DNA of 64,000 nucleotides from Solitalea canadensis DSM 3403 (GTDB lineage Bacteria > Bacteroidota > Bacteroidia > Sphingobacteriales > Sphingobacteriaceae). Below the pieces are notes generated by a model. That model saw only the letters and a list, made by a program, of their open reading frames with translations, did not search any database and had not been told where the DNA came from. Positions 1 to 9,290 of this stretch are shown piece by piece. Every line of letters begins with the position of its first letter. Position 1 is the stretch's first letter. Both the position numbers and the translations under genes were made by a program. Location of the stretch: assembly GCF_000242635.2 (NCBI RefSeq), contig NC_017770.1:930001-994000 (forward strand), read 5' to 3'.

Positions 1-2669
1 AGGCTGAAATTGTTGGCTTCAGCTTTACGAAAATCCAACAGTTGATTGGTCAGATCAATCAGGCGGTTAGTGTTTTTATTCATCATCTCAAGACTTTCAT
101 TAATTTCTCCATCATCAATTTTTTGTGCGATCAATTTATCCAAAGGCATTTTTATCAATGTTAATGGAGTACGGATCTCATGTGTAACATTGGTAAAGAA
201 ATCAATTTTTGCATTGTAAATTTCGCGCTCCTTATTGATTTCCAATGCCGCTATCTGGCGTTTACTTTTCTCGCTAATGGCCAGGTAATAATACCTGAAA
301 ATCGTGAAAATAACAGCACCTATAATAATTGCATAGATCAGATAGGCCCAAATTGTAGCCCAGAAAGGCGGCAATATGTTAATTTTTAAAGTAGCTTCCT
401 TCTTATTCCAGATGCCTTCACTGTTCGACCCTTTTACCTTGAAAGTGTAATTTCCGGGTGGAAGTTTGGTGAAGTAAATCTTCCGGTTGTTTTTTAGGTC
501 CACCCAGTTTTTATCTAAACCTTCCAGCTTATATTGATAAGCATTCATTTCTGGGATGATAAAGCTCAAGGCAGCCACATCAATACTGATATTTGATTGA
601 TCATAAGGCAACGTAATGGAAGTAAGGTAAATTTGCGATTGTTTTAAAGGCGAATTCGTTGGGTTGATCGTTACTTCATTATTATTAACCTGAATACCGG
701 TAATGTAAATAGGAGGGACATAGCTGTTGCGTATAAAATCTGAAGGATTAAAGCTGATCAGGCCTTTAACCGTTCCAAAAAATAGCGTTCCATCGTCATT
801 TTTTAATGCCGAATTATAATTGAATTGTTCAGTTGGTAATCCGTTAGGTGTATGATAAATAGTAAACGTTTCCGTTTTGGGGTTAAAACGACATAAACCT
901 TTTGAGGTGCTGATCCATAGTAATCCGCTGTTATCTTCCAACACCTTGAAAACCTGATTAACCGATAACCCGTTCTCCACTGTATAGTTCTTGGTTTTTC
1001 CGGTTGATGGCTCATAATGGATCAAACCACCTTCTGTACAAAACCAAAATGTTCCGTTACTATCCTGGTACAACGAGTTCACATAGTTATTAAAGAGCTT
1101 TACTTTATGGGGTTCATAAGTCTTTTCGCCATTTGACTTCGTTGCAATCTTGCAGAAGTAAACGCCATTCCCGTAACTGCTTATCCAAAGTGTTCCATTT
1201 TTTTCTTCATAGATCGATTGGATAGGGAAGTCGAAAAAGGGAATAGCTGAAAAATTATCGGCGCCTCGGTTATACTTAAACAGACCACTCCACGTGCCTA
1301 CCAAAATATCCTTATCAGCAGTTCTGTAAAGCGTCACGATGAAATTGCTTCTGAAAGATTTTCCATCCAAGGCGGCATTATAGTGTTTAATTACCTTGTT
1401 TGTTTTCAAATCCATTACATCTAAACCGTGCTCATAAGTTCCGATCCACAATTTATCATCATCAGCCACCAATCCATGAAGATTATGATAAGATATGCTA
1501 CCTGGTTTTTTATCCGGAAGAAAACTTTTTACCTCTCCGGTTTTGAGGTCCATGCGGTTTAAACCTGCATCTTCGGTACCGATCCAAAGTTTTCCATAGT
1601 TATCTTTACAAATCTCATGGACAATATTGCCGCTCAGGGTGTTCTTACCTGGTTCAGGAAAGTATTTTTGAAAATTGTTAAATTGTTTCGAATAATAATT
1701 GATCCCTCCAAAATAGGTTCCTACCCAAATGCCACCTTCTTTATCCCGATTAATAGCCGAGATCACATTATCGGTAATAGAATAGGGGTTGCTGAACTCT
1801 TTAGCCACATAACGATAGTTGCCCGTTTTTAGATTGTAAATACATAACCCTGCTTCAGTGCCAAGCCAGTATTCATCGGCAGCCTGCTTAAATATGGTAT
1901 GTACATGAATATCCGTTTTACCATGATTCGGAAAAAGATTGCGAAGCTGCTGCGTTCTGTAATTAAAATGTAAAGCTTGGTTCATCGTTCCTATCAACAG
2001 TGTTGAATCACCGATAGAACATAAATCCAAAATCGAAGAAAGTGGTTTTCCTTTGTTTAATTTCGTTATATCAAAGCTCTGGAAATTATCCGTTTTAGAC
2101 TGGTATTTCCTTATCAAACCATTTACTGTAGCGGTCCAAACTTCATTTTTTTCTGAAATATGTAACGCGATGGTATGATCCTGACTTTTAGAAAGCGGGT
2201 ATGAAACTACCTTTTTGGAAACCTGATTATACTTATATAATAAGGAATTCGAAATGATCCAGATATTATTATTGCCATCACTCTTAATATACCTTACCTC
2301 ACCAGAAGGTATTTTAGTAAACGTTGTAAAGTTTTCAAGCTGAGGATTATATAAATAAATTCCCTTGTAAGTTCCAACCCATAATTGTTCATTTGTATCC
2401 TCGTAAAGACTTAATATAGAATTGCTGCCAATGCTGGTAGCGTCTGCAGGGTTATTATTGAAAACTTTAAACGAAGTGCCCGAAAAGCGGTTAAGGCCAT
2501 TTCGGGTACCAAACCACATAAATCCCTTTTTATCCTGTAAAATGGAGGTAATGATATTATTGGAAAGGCCATTTGAAACCTGGTAATTTTTAAAGTAAAA
2601 AGTACCCGATTGCCCCTTAACGGTCAAGGAAATTAGGCTAAATACGAATGCAATGATAAATTGTCTCAC
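1..2669 (-). CDS. Hybrid two-component system sensor (HTCS), C-terminus outside window
   Basis: Partial gene, reading leftward off the window edge. Translation from a GTG at 2669 gives a signal peptide (MRQFIIAFVFSLISLTVKGQ), then roughly 700 residues of repeated short blades with W-F-G-T-R/GLNRF motifs typical of the two-propeller periplasmic sensor of HTCS proteins. A Y_Y_Y domain follows (YQYKLEGLDKNWVDL, about 440-560 on the plus strand), then one membrane helix (about 270-350), then a HisKA box FFTNVTHEIRTPLTLIK whose histidine codon is at 180-182. The ATPase, receiver and AraC-type parts would lie beyond base 1. HTCS proteins sense oligosaccharides in the periplasm and activate the adjacent Sus-like locus. 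This gene is divergent from susC, so regulation of that locus is the likely role. No ATG fits the signal peptide, hence the GTG start. Confidence 0.9.
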   Translation of the reverse strand, partial: MRQFIIAFVFSLISLTVKGQSGTFYFKNYQVSNGLSNNIITSILQDKKGFMWFGTRNGLNRFSGTSFKVFNNNPADATSIGSNSILSLYEDTNEQLWVGTYKGIYLYNPQLENFTTFTKIPSGEVRYIKSDGNNNIWIISNSLLYKYNQVSKKVVSYPLSKSQDHTIALHISEKNEVWTATVNGLIRKYQSKTDNFQSFDITKLNKGKPLSSILDLCSIGDSTLLIGTMNQALHFNYRTQQLRNLFPNHGKTDIHVHTIFKQAADEYWLGTEAGLCIYNLKTGNYRYVAKEFSNPYSITDNVISAINRDKEGGIWVGTYFGGINYYSKQFNNFQKYFPEPGKNTLSGNIVHEICKDNYGKLWIGTEDAGLNRMDLKTGEVKSFLPDKKPGSISYHNLHGLVADDDKLWIGTYEHGLDVMDLKTNKVIKHYNAALDGKSFRSNFIVTLYRTADKDILVGTWSGLFKYNRGADNFSAIPFFDFPIQSIYEEKNGTLWISSYGNGVYFCKIATKSNGEKTYEPHKVKLFNNYVNSLYQDSNGTFWFCTEGGLIHYEPSTGKTKNYTVENGLSVNQVFKVLEDNSGLLWISTSKGLCRFNPKTETFTIYHTPNGLPTEQFNYNSALKNDDGTLFFGTVKGLISFNPSDFIRNSYVPPIYITGIQVNNNEVTINPTNSPLKQSQIYLTSITLPYDQSNISIDVAALSFIIPEMNAYQYKLEGLDKNWVDLKNNRKIYFTKLPPGNYTFKVKGSNSEGIWNKKEATLKINILPPFWATIWAYLIYAIIIGAVIFTIFRYYYLAISEKSKRQIAALEINKEREIYNAKIDFFTNVTHEIRTPLTLIKMPLDKLIAQKIDDGEINESLEMMNKNTNRLIDLTNQLLDFRKAEANNFS

Positions 2670-3028
2670 AATACAGTATTGAAAAGGTGGTCAGGTAAAT
2701 GTATCGCCCTCAAAATCATAAACCAACACTTTTCAAAAAATGATACATTTTGAATTGAAATTGATAATCTCTGATTGCCTCTCTATTTCTAAAATCGATT
2801 ACTTAGTTCATTATTATGAAATGGCTAGAAGCTGATTACTACGCACTGCAGGCCTAGGTAACAGCATAAATAGCAGCTATAGAACGACCAATTTAACACT
2901 GTATTAAAATTATGAATGTAATCTTATTTAACACCTCGTTGAACTTACTTGCTGTTGGTTGAATAAATGCGTATGTCCTACAGCAGCTCTTTAAATAATT
3001 CAATTTTTTCATATTGAACTAAGTGAAC
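2670..3028. promoter_or_regulatory. Divergent regulatory gap between sensor gene and susC
   Basis: This 359-bp non-coding AT-rich gap separates the divergent HTCS and susC genes, so it must hold both promoters and the site bound by the HTCS regulator. I found no convincing TTTG/TAnnTTTG promoter pair and no clear operator repeat here. The susC frame can also begin at a GTG at 3023, but the ATG at 3029 fits the signal peptide better. Confidence 0.4.
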
Positions 3029-6000
3029 ATGAAACACTTTTTACAAAAAAGAGGCTTACAATACGCTTCAGCGATTTTTTTAAGCCAGGTAATAGTAGCA
3101 TCAGCAATAGTACCCTCTATTGCCGGTGTTCTGACCAAAACAACGTTTTCAGTATATAATAATCGTATTTCAACTCCAGTAAAAGGAGTGGTAACCGATT
3201 CAAAAGGCATGCCTTTACCGGGAGTTTCAATTACCGAAAAAGGAACAACAAATGGAACCTCAACAGATGCCGATGGTAATTTCAAATTGAATGTAGCCAA
3301 TAATCAATCGGTATTGACTTTCAGTTATATCGGTTATACTCCTAAAGAAGTAACCGTTGGCAACAATCAAAATCTTTTTATCAAACTTGATGAAGATGTT
3401 AAAACCCTTGAACAAGTAGTTGTTGTGGGTTATGGAACGCAACGTAAAAAAGACTTAACGGGTGCGGTTGGTTCCATCAGCGGAAAAGATATTGCCTCAC
3501 AACCGGTTCCGGATATTGGTCAGGCTATTCAGGGGCGTGCTGCCGGTGTACAAGTAGTATCAACCGGGGCTCCTGGAAGTAATGTAACCCTTCGCATAAG
3601 GGGAGTAGGAACCATTAACAATAGTGATCCATTATTGGTGATCGACGGTGTTCCTTCTGATGTACCCCTAAATACAATCAGTCCGGATGATATCGCATCC
3701 ATGGATATTTTAAAAGATGCTTCGGCCTCAGCAATCTATGGTTCTCGTGGGGCAAACGGCGTAGTGTTAATTACCACTAAACGAGGAGTAGAAGGCAAAG
3801 GAAGCCTGGAGTTTAAAGTGTTTACGGGCGTTCAGGATGCTACCAGTACGATTGATATGCTCAATGCATCGCAGTTTGCATCCTTAAGTAATGAAATGCT
3901 GGCTAATAATAACCAGCCTCAAAACCCTGCATTTGCGAATCCGCCTGAGTTAGGTACCGGAACCAATTGGCTGAATGAATTATTCAGATCAGCTCCGATG
4001 CAGAACTATTCGTTAGCTTATTCAGCAGGAACAGAAAAATCACATTTTTACTTATCAGGTTCTTATTTAAACCAGAATGGTATCGTAATTAATAATTACT
4101 ATAAGAGATATACGATCCAGTTTAATAGTGATTCAAAAGTATTCGATTGGTTAAAATTCGCTAATAACATAACGCTTAACCATGATGTAAAATCAAGTGG
4201 TTCATATGATATTCGTAATGCAATGGCAGCTTTGCCAACACAATCTGTATTTAATACCGACGGTACCTATGCCGGTCCGGTGGGACAAGCATTATGGTAT
4301 GGCGATATTGCCAACCCTGTAGGTAAGGCGACAATAAATAATAATGCTACCAATGGCTATAACATTTTAGGAAACATCAATGCTGAGGCCACCATTATTC
4401 CTGAGTTAAAATTCAAAACTACGTTAGGTGCACAAGCGGTATTTTACGATTCAAAAAATTGGGCGCCAAAATACAACTGGCAGCCTATTCCACAGCCTGA
4501 AAGTTATTTGGCAGAAAGCTATAATAAAAGCCTTACCTGGATGTGGGATAACTACCTGACCTACGATAAATTCCTGACAGATAAGCATCATTTAACGGTT
4601 TTAGGTGGCATTAGCGCACAAACCAATCGTTACGATAACATGAATGGTTCTGTACAAGGATTTGTAAGTGACGCTACCCAACAACTGGAAAACGGAACGA
4701 TGCTTCCTTCAATTGGTGGTACTGCAAATGAGTGGTCGCTACTTTCATTTATTGGCCGGGCAAATTATGCATATGACGATAAATATTTAGTTACTGCAAC
4801 GCTGAGAAGAGACGGTAGTAGTCGTTTCGGTTCCAACAACCGTTGGGGATGGTTCCCGTCGGGTTCAGTGGCTTGGAGAATATCGCAGGAAGATTTCTTT
4901 GGTAATCCTTCATGGATCAATGATTTAAAGATAAGAGCAGGTTACGGTATCACCGGAAATCAGAATATCGGTAACTATTCATTTGCATCCGTTTATCAAA
5001 CCGGACAATATGCTTTTAATGGTACAGCTGTAGGTTCAGTAATACCTTTAAGAATACCTAATCCAAGTGTTAAATGGGAGCAGGTAGAGCAAGCCAACTT
5101 AGGCGTTGATGCTTCTCTATTGAATAACAGAATTACTGTATCGATCGATGGTTATATCAAAAATACCAATGATATGTTGGTGCCAATGAGTGTGCCGATC
5201 TCTACGGGTTATTCAGACATAGATGTACCTAGCATTAATGCTGGTAATGTTCGCAATAAAGGGGTTGAGTTTACTGTTGCTGCTGATATTTCTAAAGGCG
5301 ACTTTAACTGGAATGCCGGAATGAACGTTTCTTATAATGTTAACGAAGTGTTGAGCTTAAATGGTGATGTTCCTCTTTATGGAGGAAGCGTTGTTAACCA
5401 AAACGTAAACATCCAAAAGAATGGATTACCAGTAAATGCCTTTTATGGTTTCTTAACCAACGGATTATTTCAAACACAGACTGAAGTTGATAATTACGCA
5501 GTGCAAACTCCTGGTAATGATGTATACAACCGTACTTCAGCGGGCGATGTAAGGTTCCTTGATATTAATAACGACGGCCGAATTGATGATGCCGACAGAA
5601 CATTCTTAGGAAATCCAAATCCTCGTTTCATTTTTGCGATGAATAATACCTTGTCTTATAAAGGAGTGGATTTAGCCATTTTCTTACAAGGAGTGGAAGG
5701 TAATCAGATCTTTAATGCCAATCGTATTTTCCAGGAAGGAATGGCCGTGGCCCAAAACCAAACTACCGCAGTTTTGGATCGCTGGCATGGAGAAGGAACA
5801 AGCAATACGATGCCTCGTGCGGTATTTAATGATCCAAATAAAAATACTCGTCCGTCAAACCGCTTTATTGAAGATGGTTCTTACTTAAGGGTTAAGAATG
5901 TAACGCTTGGTTATACGCTTCCGCAAAGTTTAATGCAGAAGATCAAATTGCAAAAAGTCAGAATCTATCTGTCTGCTCAAAATCTCTTCACATTCACTAA

Positions 6001-6100
6001 TTACAGTGGATTTGATCCGGAGGTTTCGGCCAACGGAATTGATTTCAACGTGTACCCGGTTACTAAAACCATCAGTGCCGGAATTAATCTAAACTTTTAA
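3029..6100 (+). CDS. SusC/RagA family TonB-dependent outer-membrane transporter
   Basis: A 1023-residue TonB-linked transporter that imports oligosaccharides across the outer membrane with its SusD partner. After a signal-like N-terminus there is a carboxypeptidase-D regulatory-like domain (about residues 50-130, VKGVVTDSKGMPLPGVSI), a TonB-box region (EQVVVVGYGTQRKKDLTGAV), a plug domain (about 150-260, DILKDASASAIYGSRGANGV) and a long beta-barrel ending in the typical AGINLNF C-terminus. A conserved Ca-binding-like loop (DINNDGRIDDADRTFLG) lies near residue 850. Length and order are normal for SusC. It starts the locus, and the SusD gene follows after 10 bp, so the two are almost certainly cotranscribed. 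Confidence 0.95.
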   Translation: MKHFLQKRGLQYASAIFLSQVIVASAIVPSIAGVLTKTTFSVYNNRISTPVKGVVTDSKGMPLPGVSITEKGTTNGTSTDADGNFKLNVANNQSVLTFSYIGYTPKEVTVGNNQNLFIKLDEDVKTLEQVVVVGYGTQRKKDLTGAVGSISGKDIASQPVPDIGQAIQGRAAGVQVVSTGAPGSNVTLRIRGVGTINNSDPLLVIDGVPSDVPLNTISPDDIASMDILKDASASAIYGSRGANGVVLITTKRGVEGKGSLEFKVFTGVQDATSTIDMLNASQFASLSNEMLANNNQPQNPAFANPPELGTGTNWLNELFRSAPMQNYSLAYSAGTEKSHFYLSGSYLNQNGIVINNYYKRYTIQFNSDSKVFDWLKFANNITLNHDVKSSGSYDIRNAMAALPTQSVFNTDGTYAGPVGQALWYGDIANPVGKATINNNATNGYNILGNINAEATIIPELKFKTTLGAQAVFYDSKNWAPKYNWQPIPQPESYLAESYNKSLTWMWDNYLTYDKFLTDKHHLTVLGGISAQTNRYDNMNGSVQGFVSDATQQLENGTMLPSIGGTANEWSLLSFIGRANYAYDDKYLVTATLRRDGSSRFGSNNRWGWFPSGSVAWRISQEDFFGNPSWINDLKIRAGYGITGNQNIGNYSFASVYQTGQYAFNGTAVGSVIPLRIPNPSVKWEQVEQANLGVDASLLNNRITVSIDGYIKNTNDMLVPMSVPISTGYSDIDVPSINAGNVRNKGVEFTVAADISKGDFNWNAGMNVSYNVNEVLSLNGDVPLYGGSVVNQNVNIQKNGLPVNAFYGFLTNGLFQTQTEVDNYAVQTPGNDVYNRTSAGDVRFLDINNDGRIDDADRTFLGNPNPRFIFAMNNTLSYKGVDLAIFLQGVEGNQIFNANRIFQEGMAVAQNQTTAVLDRWHGEGTSNTMPRAVFNDPNKNTRPSNRFIEDGSYLRVKNVTLGYTLPQSLMQKIKLQKVRIYLSAQNLFTFTNYSGFDPEVSANGIDFNVYPVTKTISAGINLNF

Positions 6101-6110
6101 CAGTACGGAG

Positions 6111-7613
6111 ATGAAACTATTCACAAAATATATAAGTGCCGCAGTGCTTGTTGCTGCCCTCACCAGCTGTAGTGATTTTTTAGATAAAGAGCCATTAAAC
6201 AGTATCGGTACAGAAAACTTTTTTCAAACAGAATCGGATGCGATTGCTGCTATCAATGGTGCTTATCAGCCTTTGCAATGGCCTAAACTGTATAATTTCC
6301 AGTTATGGACAACAGATATATGGGCAGGTAATAGTATTGTAGGTGCTGGTGGTGGTACAGATGGTATTGCCACTCAAGATGTTTCCAACTTTGTAACCAC
6401 AACCGCTAATGAAGCGGCACTTGATATTTGGCGCGGTCCTGCACCGGGTATCTTGCGCTGTAATACCGTACTTCAAAAAGTACCGGATATGGCTATCAAT
6501 GAAACGATAAAAAAAAGGATTATTGGTGAAGCCAAATTCTTACGTGCATTGTATTATTTCAATTTGGTGAGAATTTTCGGAGATGTTCCTTTGATTACGG
6601 TTCCTCAAACTCCTGATGATAATTTATTGGTACCTCGTACTTCAAAATCACAGGTTTATGATTTGATCGTGAAAGACCTTACCGAAGCAGTTGAAATGCT
6701 TCCCAATAAACAAGCTTATAGCGGTAGTGATATCGGCAGGGCTTCTAAAGGCTCAGCAGCTGGTTTGCTAGCGAAAGTGTATTTGACGCTTGGCAACTAT
6801 CAAAAAACACTTGAACTGTGTGAGTTCGTAAACACACTGGGGTATAGCCTTAATGAAGATTATACCAACAATTTTAACGCCTTAATGAAAAATACCAATG
6901 AGTCCTTGTTTGAAGTTCAGTATTTGGGTAAAACAAATGCTGATTTCTGGAACAATGACAATCAGGCGTCGTGGGTAAGCACTTTCACAGGGCCGCGTAA
7001 CTCTGATTTTGTAGGTGGATGTTATGGATGGAATCAGCCTACGCAAGAATTTGCAAATGCATACGAGGCGGGCGACAAGCGTAAAGATCAAACCATTTTT
7101 TACGAAGGTTGTCCGGATTTCGATGGTAAAAAGTATAAAAGCTCGTACTCAATGACAGGGTATAACGTACGCAAATTCCTGGTTCCAAAATCGATCTCTC
7201 CAGACTATAATACCAACCCGTCTAATTTTCCGGTATTGCGCTATGCGGATGTATTGTTAATGCAGGCTGAAGCGCTAAATGAACTGGGCCGAGGTAACGA
7301 AGCGCAAGCCGCAGCAACTTCTATCAACAGTGGTGGACCGTTAAACCGTGTTCGTTTGCGTTCGGGCTTGCCAAATGTATCAGGACTTTCGCAGGCTGAG
7401 TTGAAGCAACGCATTTTGCATGAAAGAAGAATAGAGCTGGCTTTTGAAGGTCAACGTTGGTTTGATTTGGTAAGAGTTGATGGTGGCCAGTACGGATTAA
7501 ACTTCCTTCACTCAATTGGAAAAGCAAATGCAACCACTAAGCACTTGTTAATGCCAATTCCGCAGAAAGAACGCGATGCTAACCCGAATCTGACTCAAAA
7601 TGCTGGTTATTAA
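6111..7613 (+). CDS. SusD/RagB family nutrient-binding outer-membrane lipoprotein
   Basis: A 500-residue surface lipoprotein that forms the lid of the SusC transporter and binds glycan. It has a lipobox (ALTSC, Cys about residue 20) followed by SDFLDKEPLNSIG, the classic SusD N-terminus. The helical TPR-like core includes RIIGEAKFLRALYYFNLVR. The C-terminal signature is RRIELAFEGQRWFDLVR, and the protein ends with LMPIPQKERDANPNLTQNAGY-type sequence, as in nearly all SusD proteins. It follows susC directly and precedes the SusE-like gene by 31 bp. Substrate cannot be read from the sequence; the GH66 gene downstream points to an alpha-1,6-glucan. Confidence 0.95.
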   Translation: MKLFTKYISAAVLVAALTSCSDFLDKEPLNSIGTENFFQTESDAIAAINGAYQPLQWPKLYNFQLWTTDIWAGNSIVGAGGGTDGIATQDVSNFVTTTANEAALDIWRGPAPGILRCNTVLQKVPDMAINETIKKRIIGEAKFLRALYYFNLVRIFGDVPLITVPQTPDDNLLVPRTSKSQVYDLIVKDLTEAVEMLPNKQAYSGSDIGRASKGSAAGLLAKVYLTLGNYQKTLELCEFVNTLGYSLNEDYTNNFNALMKNTNESLFEVQYLGKTNADFWNNDNQASWVSTFTGPRNSDFVGGCYGWNQPTQEFANAYEAGDKRKDQTIFYEGCPDFDGKKYKSSYSMTGYNVRKFLVPKSISPDYNTNPSNFPVLRYADVLLMQAEALNELGRGNEAQAAATSINSGGPLNRVRLRSGLPNVSGLSQAELKQRILHERRIELAFEGQRWFDLVRVDGGQYGLNFLHSIGKANATTKHLLMPIPQKERDANPNLTQNAGY

Positions 7614-7644
7614 GCGTATTGCTAACTGTTAAAAACAAACAGAA

Positions 7645-9114
7645 ATGAAGACGATCATCTCAACAATAAATAAAAAAGCAGTCGGATCGCTGCTCTTTAT
7701 AATAATTTGTGCTGCCTTTATCTCATCGTGTAAGAAAGATATCTACGATTTGGGAAATATAGCAGATCAGCCTTTGGCCTTATCTGCTGTTAAGGACACA
7801 TTGGTTTTGGAAGAAAAAAATTATGCAGCAGATGCACTGGTGCTAAACTGGACAAGCGGAACCAATCAGGGAACAAATGCTGCTATCAGTTATACCCTTC
7901 AGATTGATACAAAGGGTAATAATTTTCAGAATGCTGTTACAGTTGATTTGGGTAAGAGTATTTATACGAAAAAATATACCGTAAGAGAGTTAAATGACCT
8001 GCTAGTAACGAAATGGAACATTACTCCTGGCGTAGCAGCTGTTTTGGAGGCCAAAGTTAATACTACTGTGGCCGGCCATGATTCATTTTCAGAAACATCG
8101 GTGAAAGAGATAAAGGTTACTGCTTATGAGCCTGTAACCAAAACATTGTTTCTTATCGGCGATGCTGCTCCTAATGGTTGGAGTGCCGACAATGCCACTC
8201 CAATGAAAAATAATGCAGACGTTCCTGGATCATTTACATGGAAAGGTTTGCTGAACCCTGGTGAACTTAAATTTATCACTACAAAAGGTCAGTTTTCACC
8301 TTCTTATAACAAAGGAGCCGACAGTGGTCATTTGATGTATCGCACAAGTGATGAGCAACCGGATAATAAGTTCGCAATCGCTAAAAGTGGTGTATATGAG
8401 GTGACCATCAATTTGCTGGATCTTTCGATCTCTATCAGAGAAGGGAATGAGCCTCTTTATTCAAGATTATGGATTTTGGGAGATGCTGTACCAAATGGAT
8501 GGGATATTGGTAACCCGACCGAAATGAGGGTTGACTCAGGTAATTTGTTTGTGTTCAATTATTATGGAGTGTTAAAGGCGGGTGAATTTAAAATTCCGGT
8601 CGCAACAGGCAATTTCGGAACGGATTATTACATGCCATTAACCAATCACCCTGATTTGAGCACTACCACAGTTCAATTAACTCCGGGCGGACAACCAGAT
8701 AATAAATGGCAAATTACCAATGCCGGTCCGTATAAAATTAAACTCAATATGGAGAGCATGACCATCAGCATAAAACCATTTACTCCTTATGCCAAAGTAT
8801 GGATGGTAGGTGACGCTACTCCAACCGGTTGGAATATTGATAACCCAACGGAGCTCACACGCGACGCCGCTGATCCGAATGTATTCAGTTATACAGGCTG
8901 GATGAATGTAGGTGAGTTTAAACTTCCTGTTGAAACCGGTGATTGGGGTGGAGATTTCTTCATGCCAGAAGTAAACGGAGCTGGTCCGGGCAGTACCCGT
9001 ATGAAGTTTGTACCAAATGGTGCCCCTGATTTCAAATGGAAAATTACAGCCGAAGGAAATTATAAGATCACGATCAATCAATTACTGGAAACAATTTCTA
9101 TTCAGAAACAATAA
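7645..9114 (+). CDS. SusE/SusF-like starch/glucan-binding lipoprotein
   Basis: A 489-residue lipoprotein (lipobox before Cys in ISSCKKDIYDLG, about residue 29). An N-terminal SusE-type Ig-like domain (about 35-150) is followed by three tandem repeats of about 110 residues. They begin FLIGDAAPNGW, WILGDAVPNGW and WMVGDATPTGW (about residues 170, 274 and 385) and share GELK/GEFK..P and GGQPDNKW/GAPDFKW motifs. This repeat is the SusE/SusF carbohydrate-binding domain known to bind alpha-glucans on the cell surface. Position after SusD matches dextran and starch loci. The stop codon is immediately followed by a dispersed palindromic repeat. Confidence 0.9.
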   Translation: MKTIISTINKKAVGSLLFIIICAAFISSCKKDIYDLGNIADQPLALSAVKDTLVLEEKNYAADALVLNWTSGTNQGTNAAISYTLQIDTKGNNFQNAVTVDLGKSIYTKKYTVRELNDLLVTKWNITPGVAAVLEAKVNTTVAGHDSFSETSVKEIKVTAYEPVTKTLFLIGDAAPNGWSADNATPMKNNADVPGSFTWKGLLNPGELKFITTKGQFSPSYNKGADSGHLMYRTSDEQPDNKFAIAKSGVYEVTINLLDLSISIREGNEPLYSRLWILGDAVPNGWDIGNPTEMRVDSGNLFVFNYYGVLKAGEFKIPVATGNFGTDYYMPLTNHPDLSTTTVQLTPGGQPDNKWQITNAGPYKIKLNMESMTISIKPFTPYAKVWMVGDATPTGWNIDNPTELTRDAADPNVFSYTGWMNVGEFKLPVETGDWGGDFFMPEVNGAGPGSTRMKFVPNGAPDFKWKITAEGNYKITINQLLETISIQKQ

Positions 9115-9235
9115 CCTCCCCCGACCCCTCCTAAAGGAGGGGAGTCAATGGAGCAGAAGGATTCCACTCCAGGGAGTGGAATCCTTAATCAATGTAGTTG
9201 ATAAAAATCCCCTCTTGAGAGGGGTTGGGGGTGTG
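9115..9235. repeat. Dispersed palindromic repeat element with three hairpins (CCCCTCC type)
   Basis: The element begins at the base after the SusE-like stop codon. It holds three hairpins. The first is CCCCTCCTAAAGGAGGGG near 9126-9143. The second is a 14-bp perfect stem at 9157-9170/9173-9186 (AAGGATTCCACTCC). The third is CCCCTCTTGAGAGGGG near 9209-9224. The outer ends are also inverted copies of each other (CTCCCCCGACCCCTC and GAGGGGTTGGGGGTG). Read in frame it gives NPLLRGVGGV, a motif I recognise from spurious ORFs in many genomes that carry this repeat. It lies between the SusE-like and GH66 genes and may act as an attenuator or mRNA-processing site. Confidence 0.75.
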
Positions 9236-9290
9236 TTATAATGCAAAGGAGGACAACATGAATTATGGTCTTCCTGATGAAAAAATTTAA

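Noticed and set aside
9008-9241. ORF giving NPLLRGVGGVL at its end
   Set aside because: It lies out of frame inside the SusE-like gene and then reads through the palindromic repeat; it is a repeat-derived artefact.
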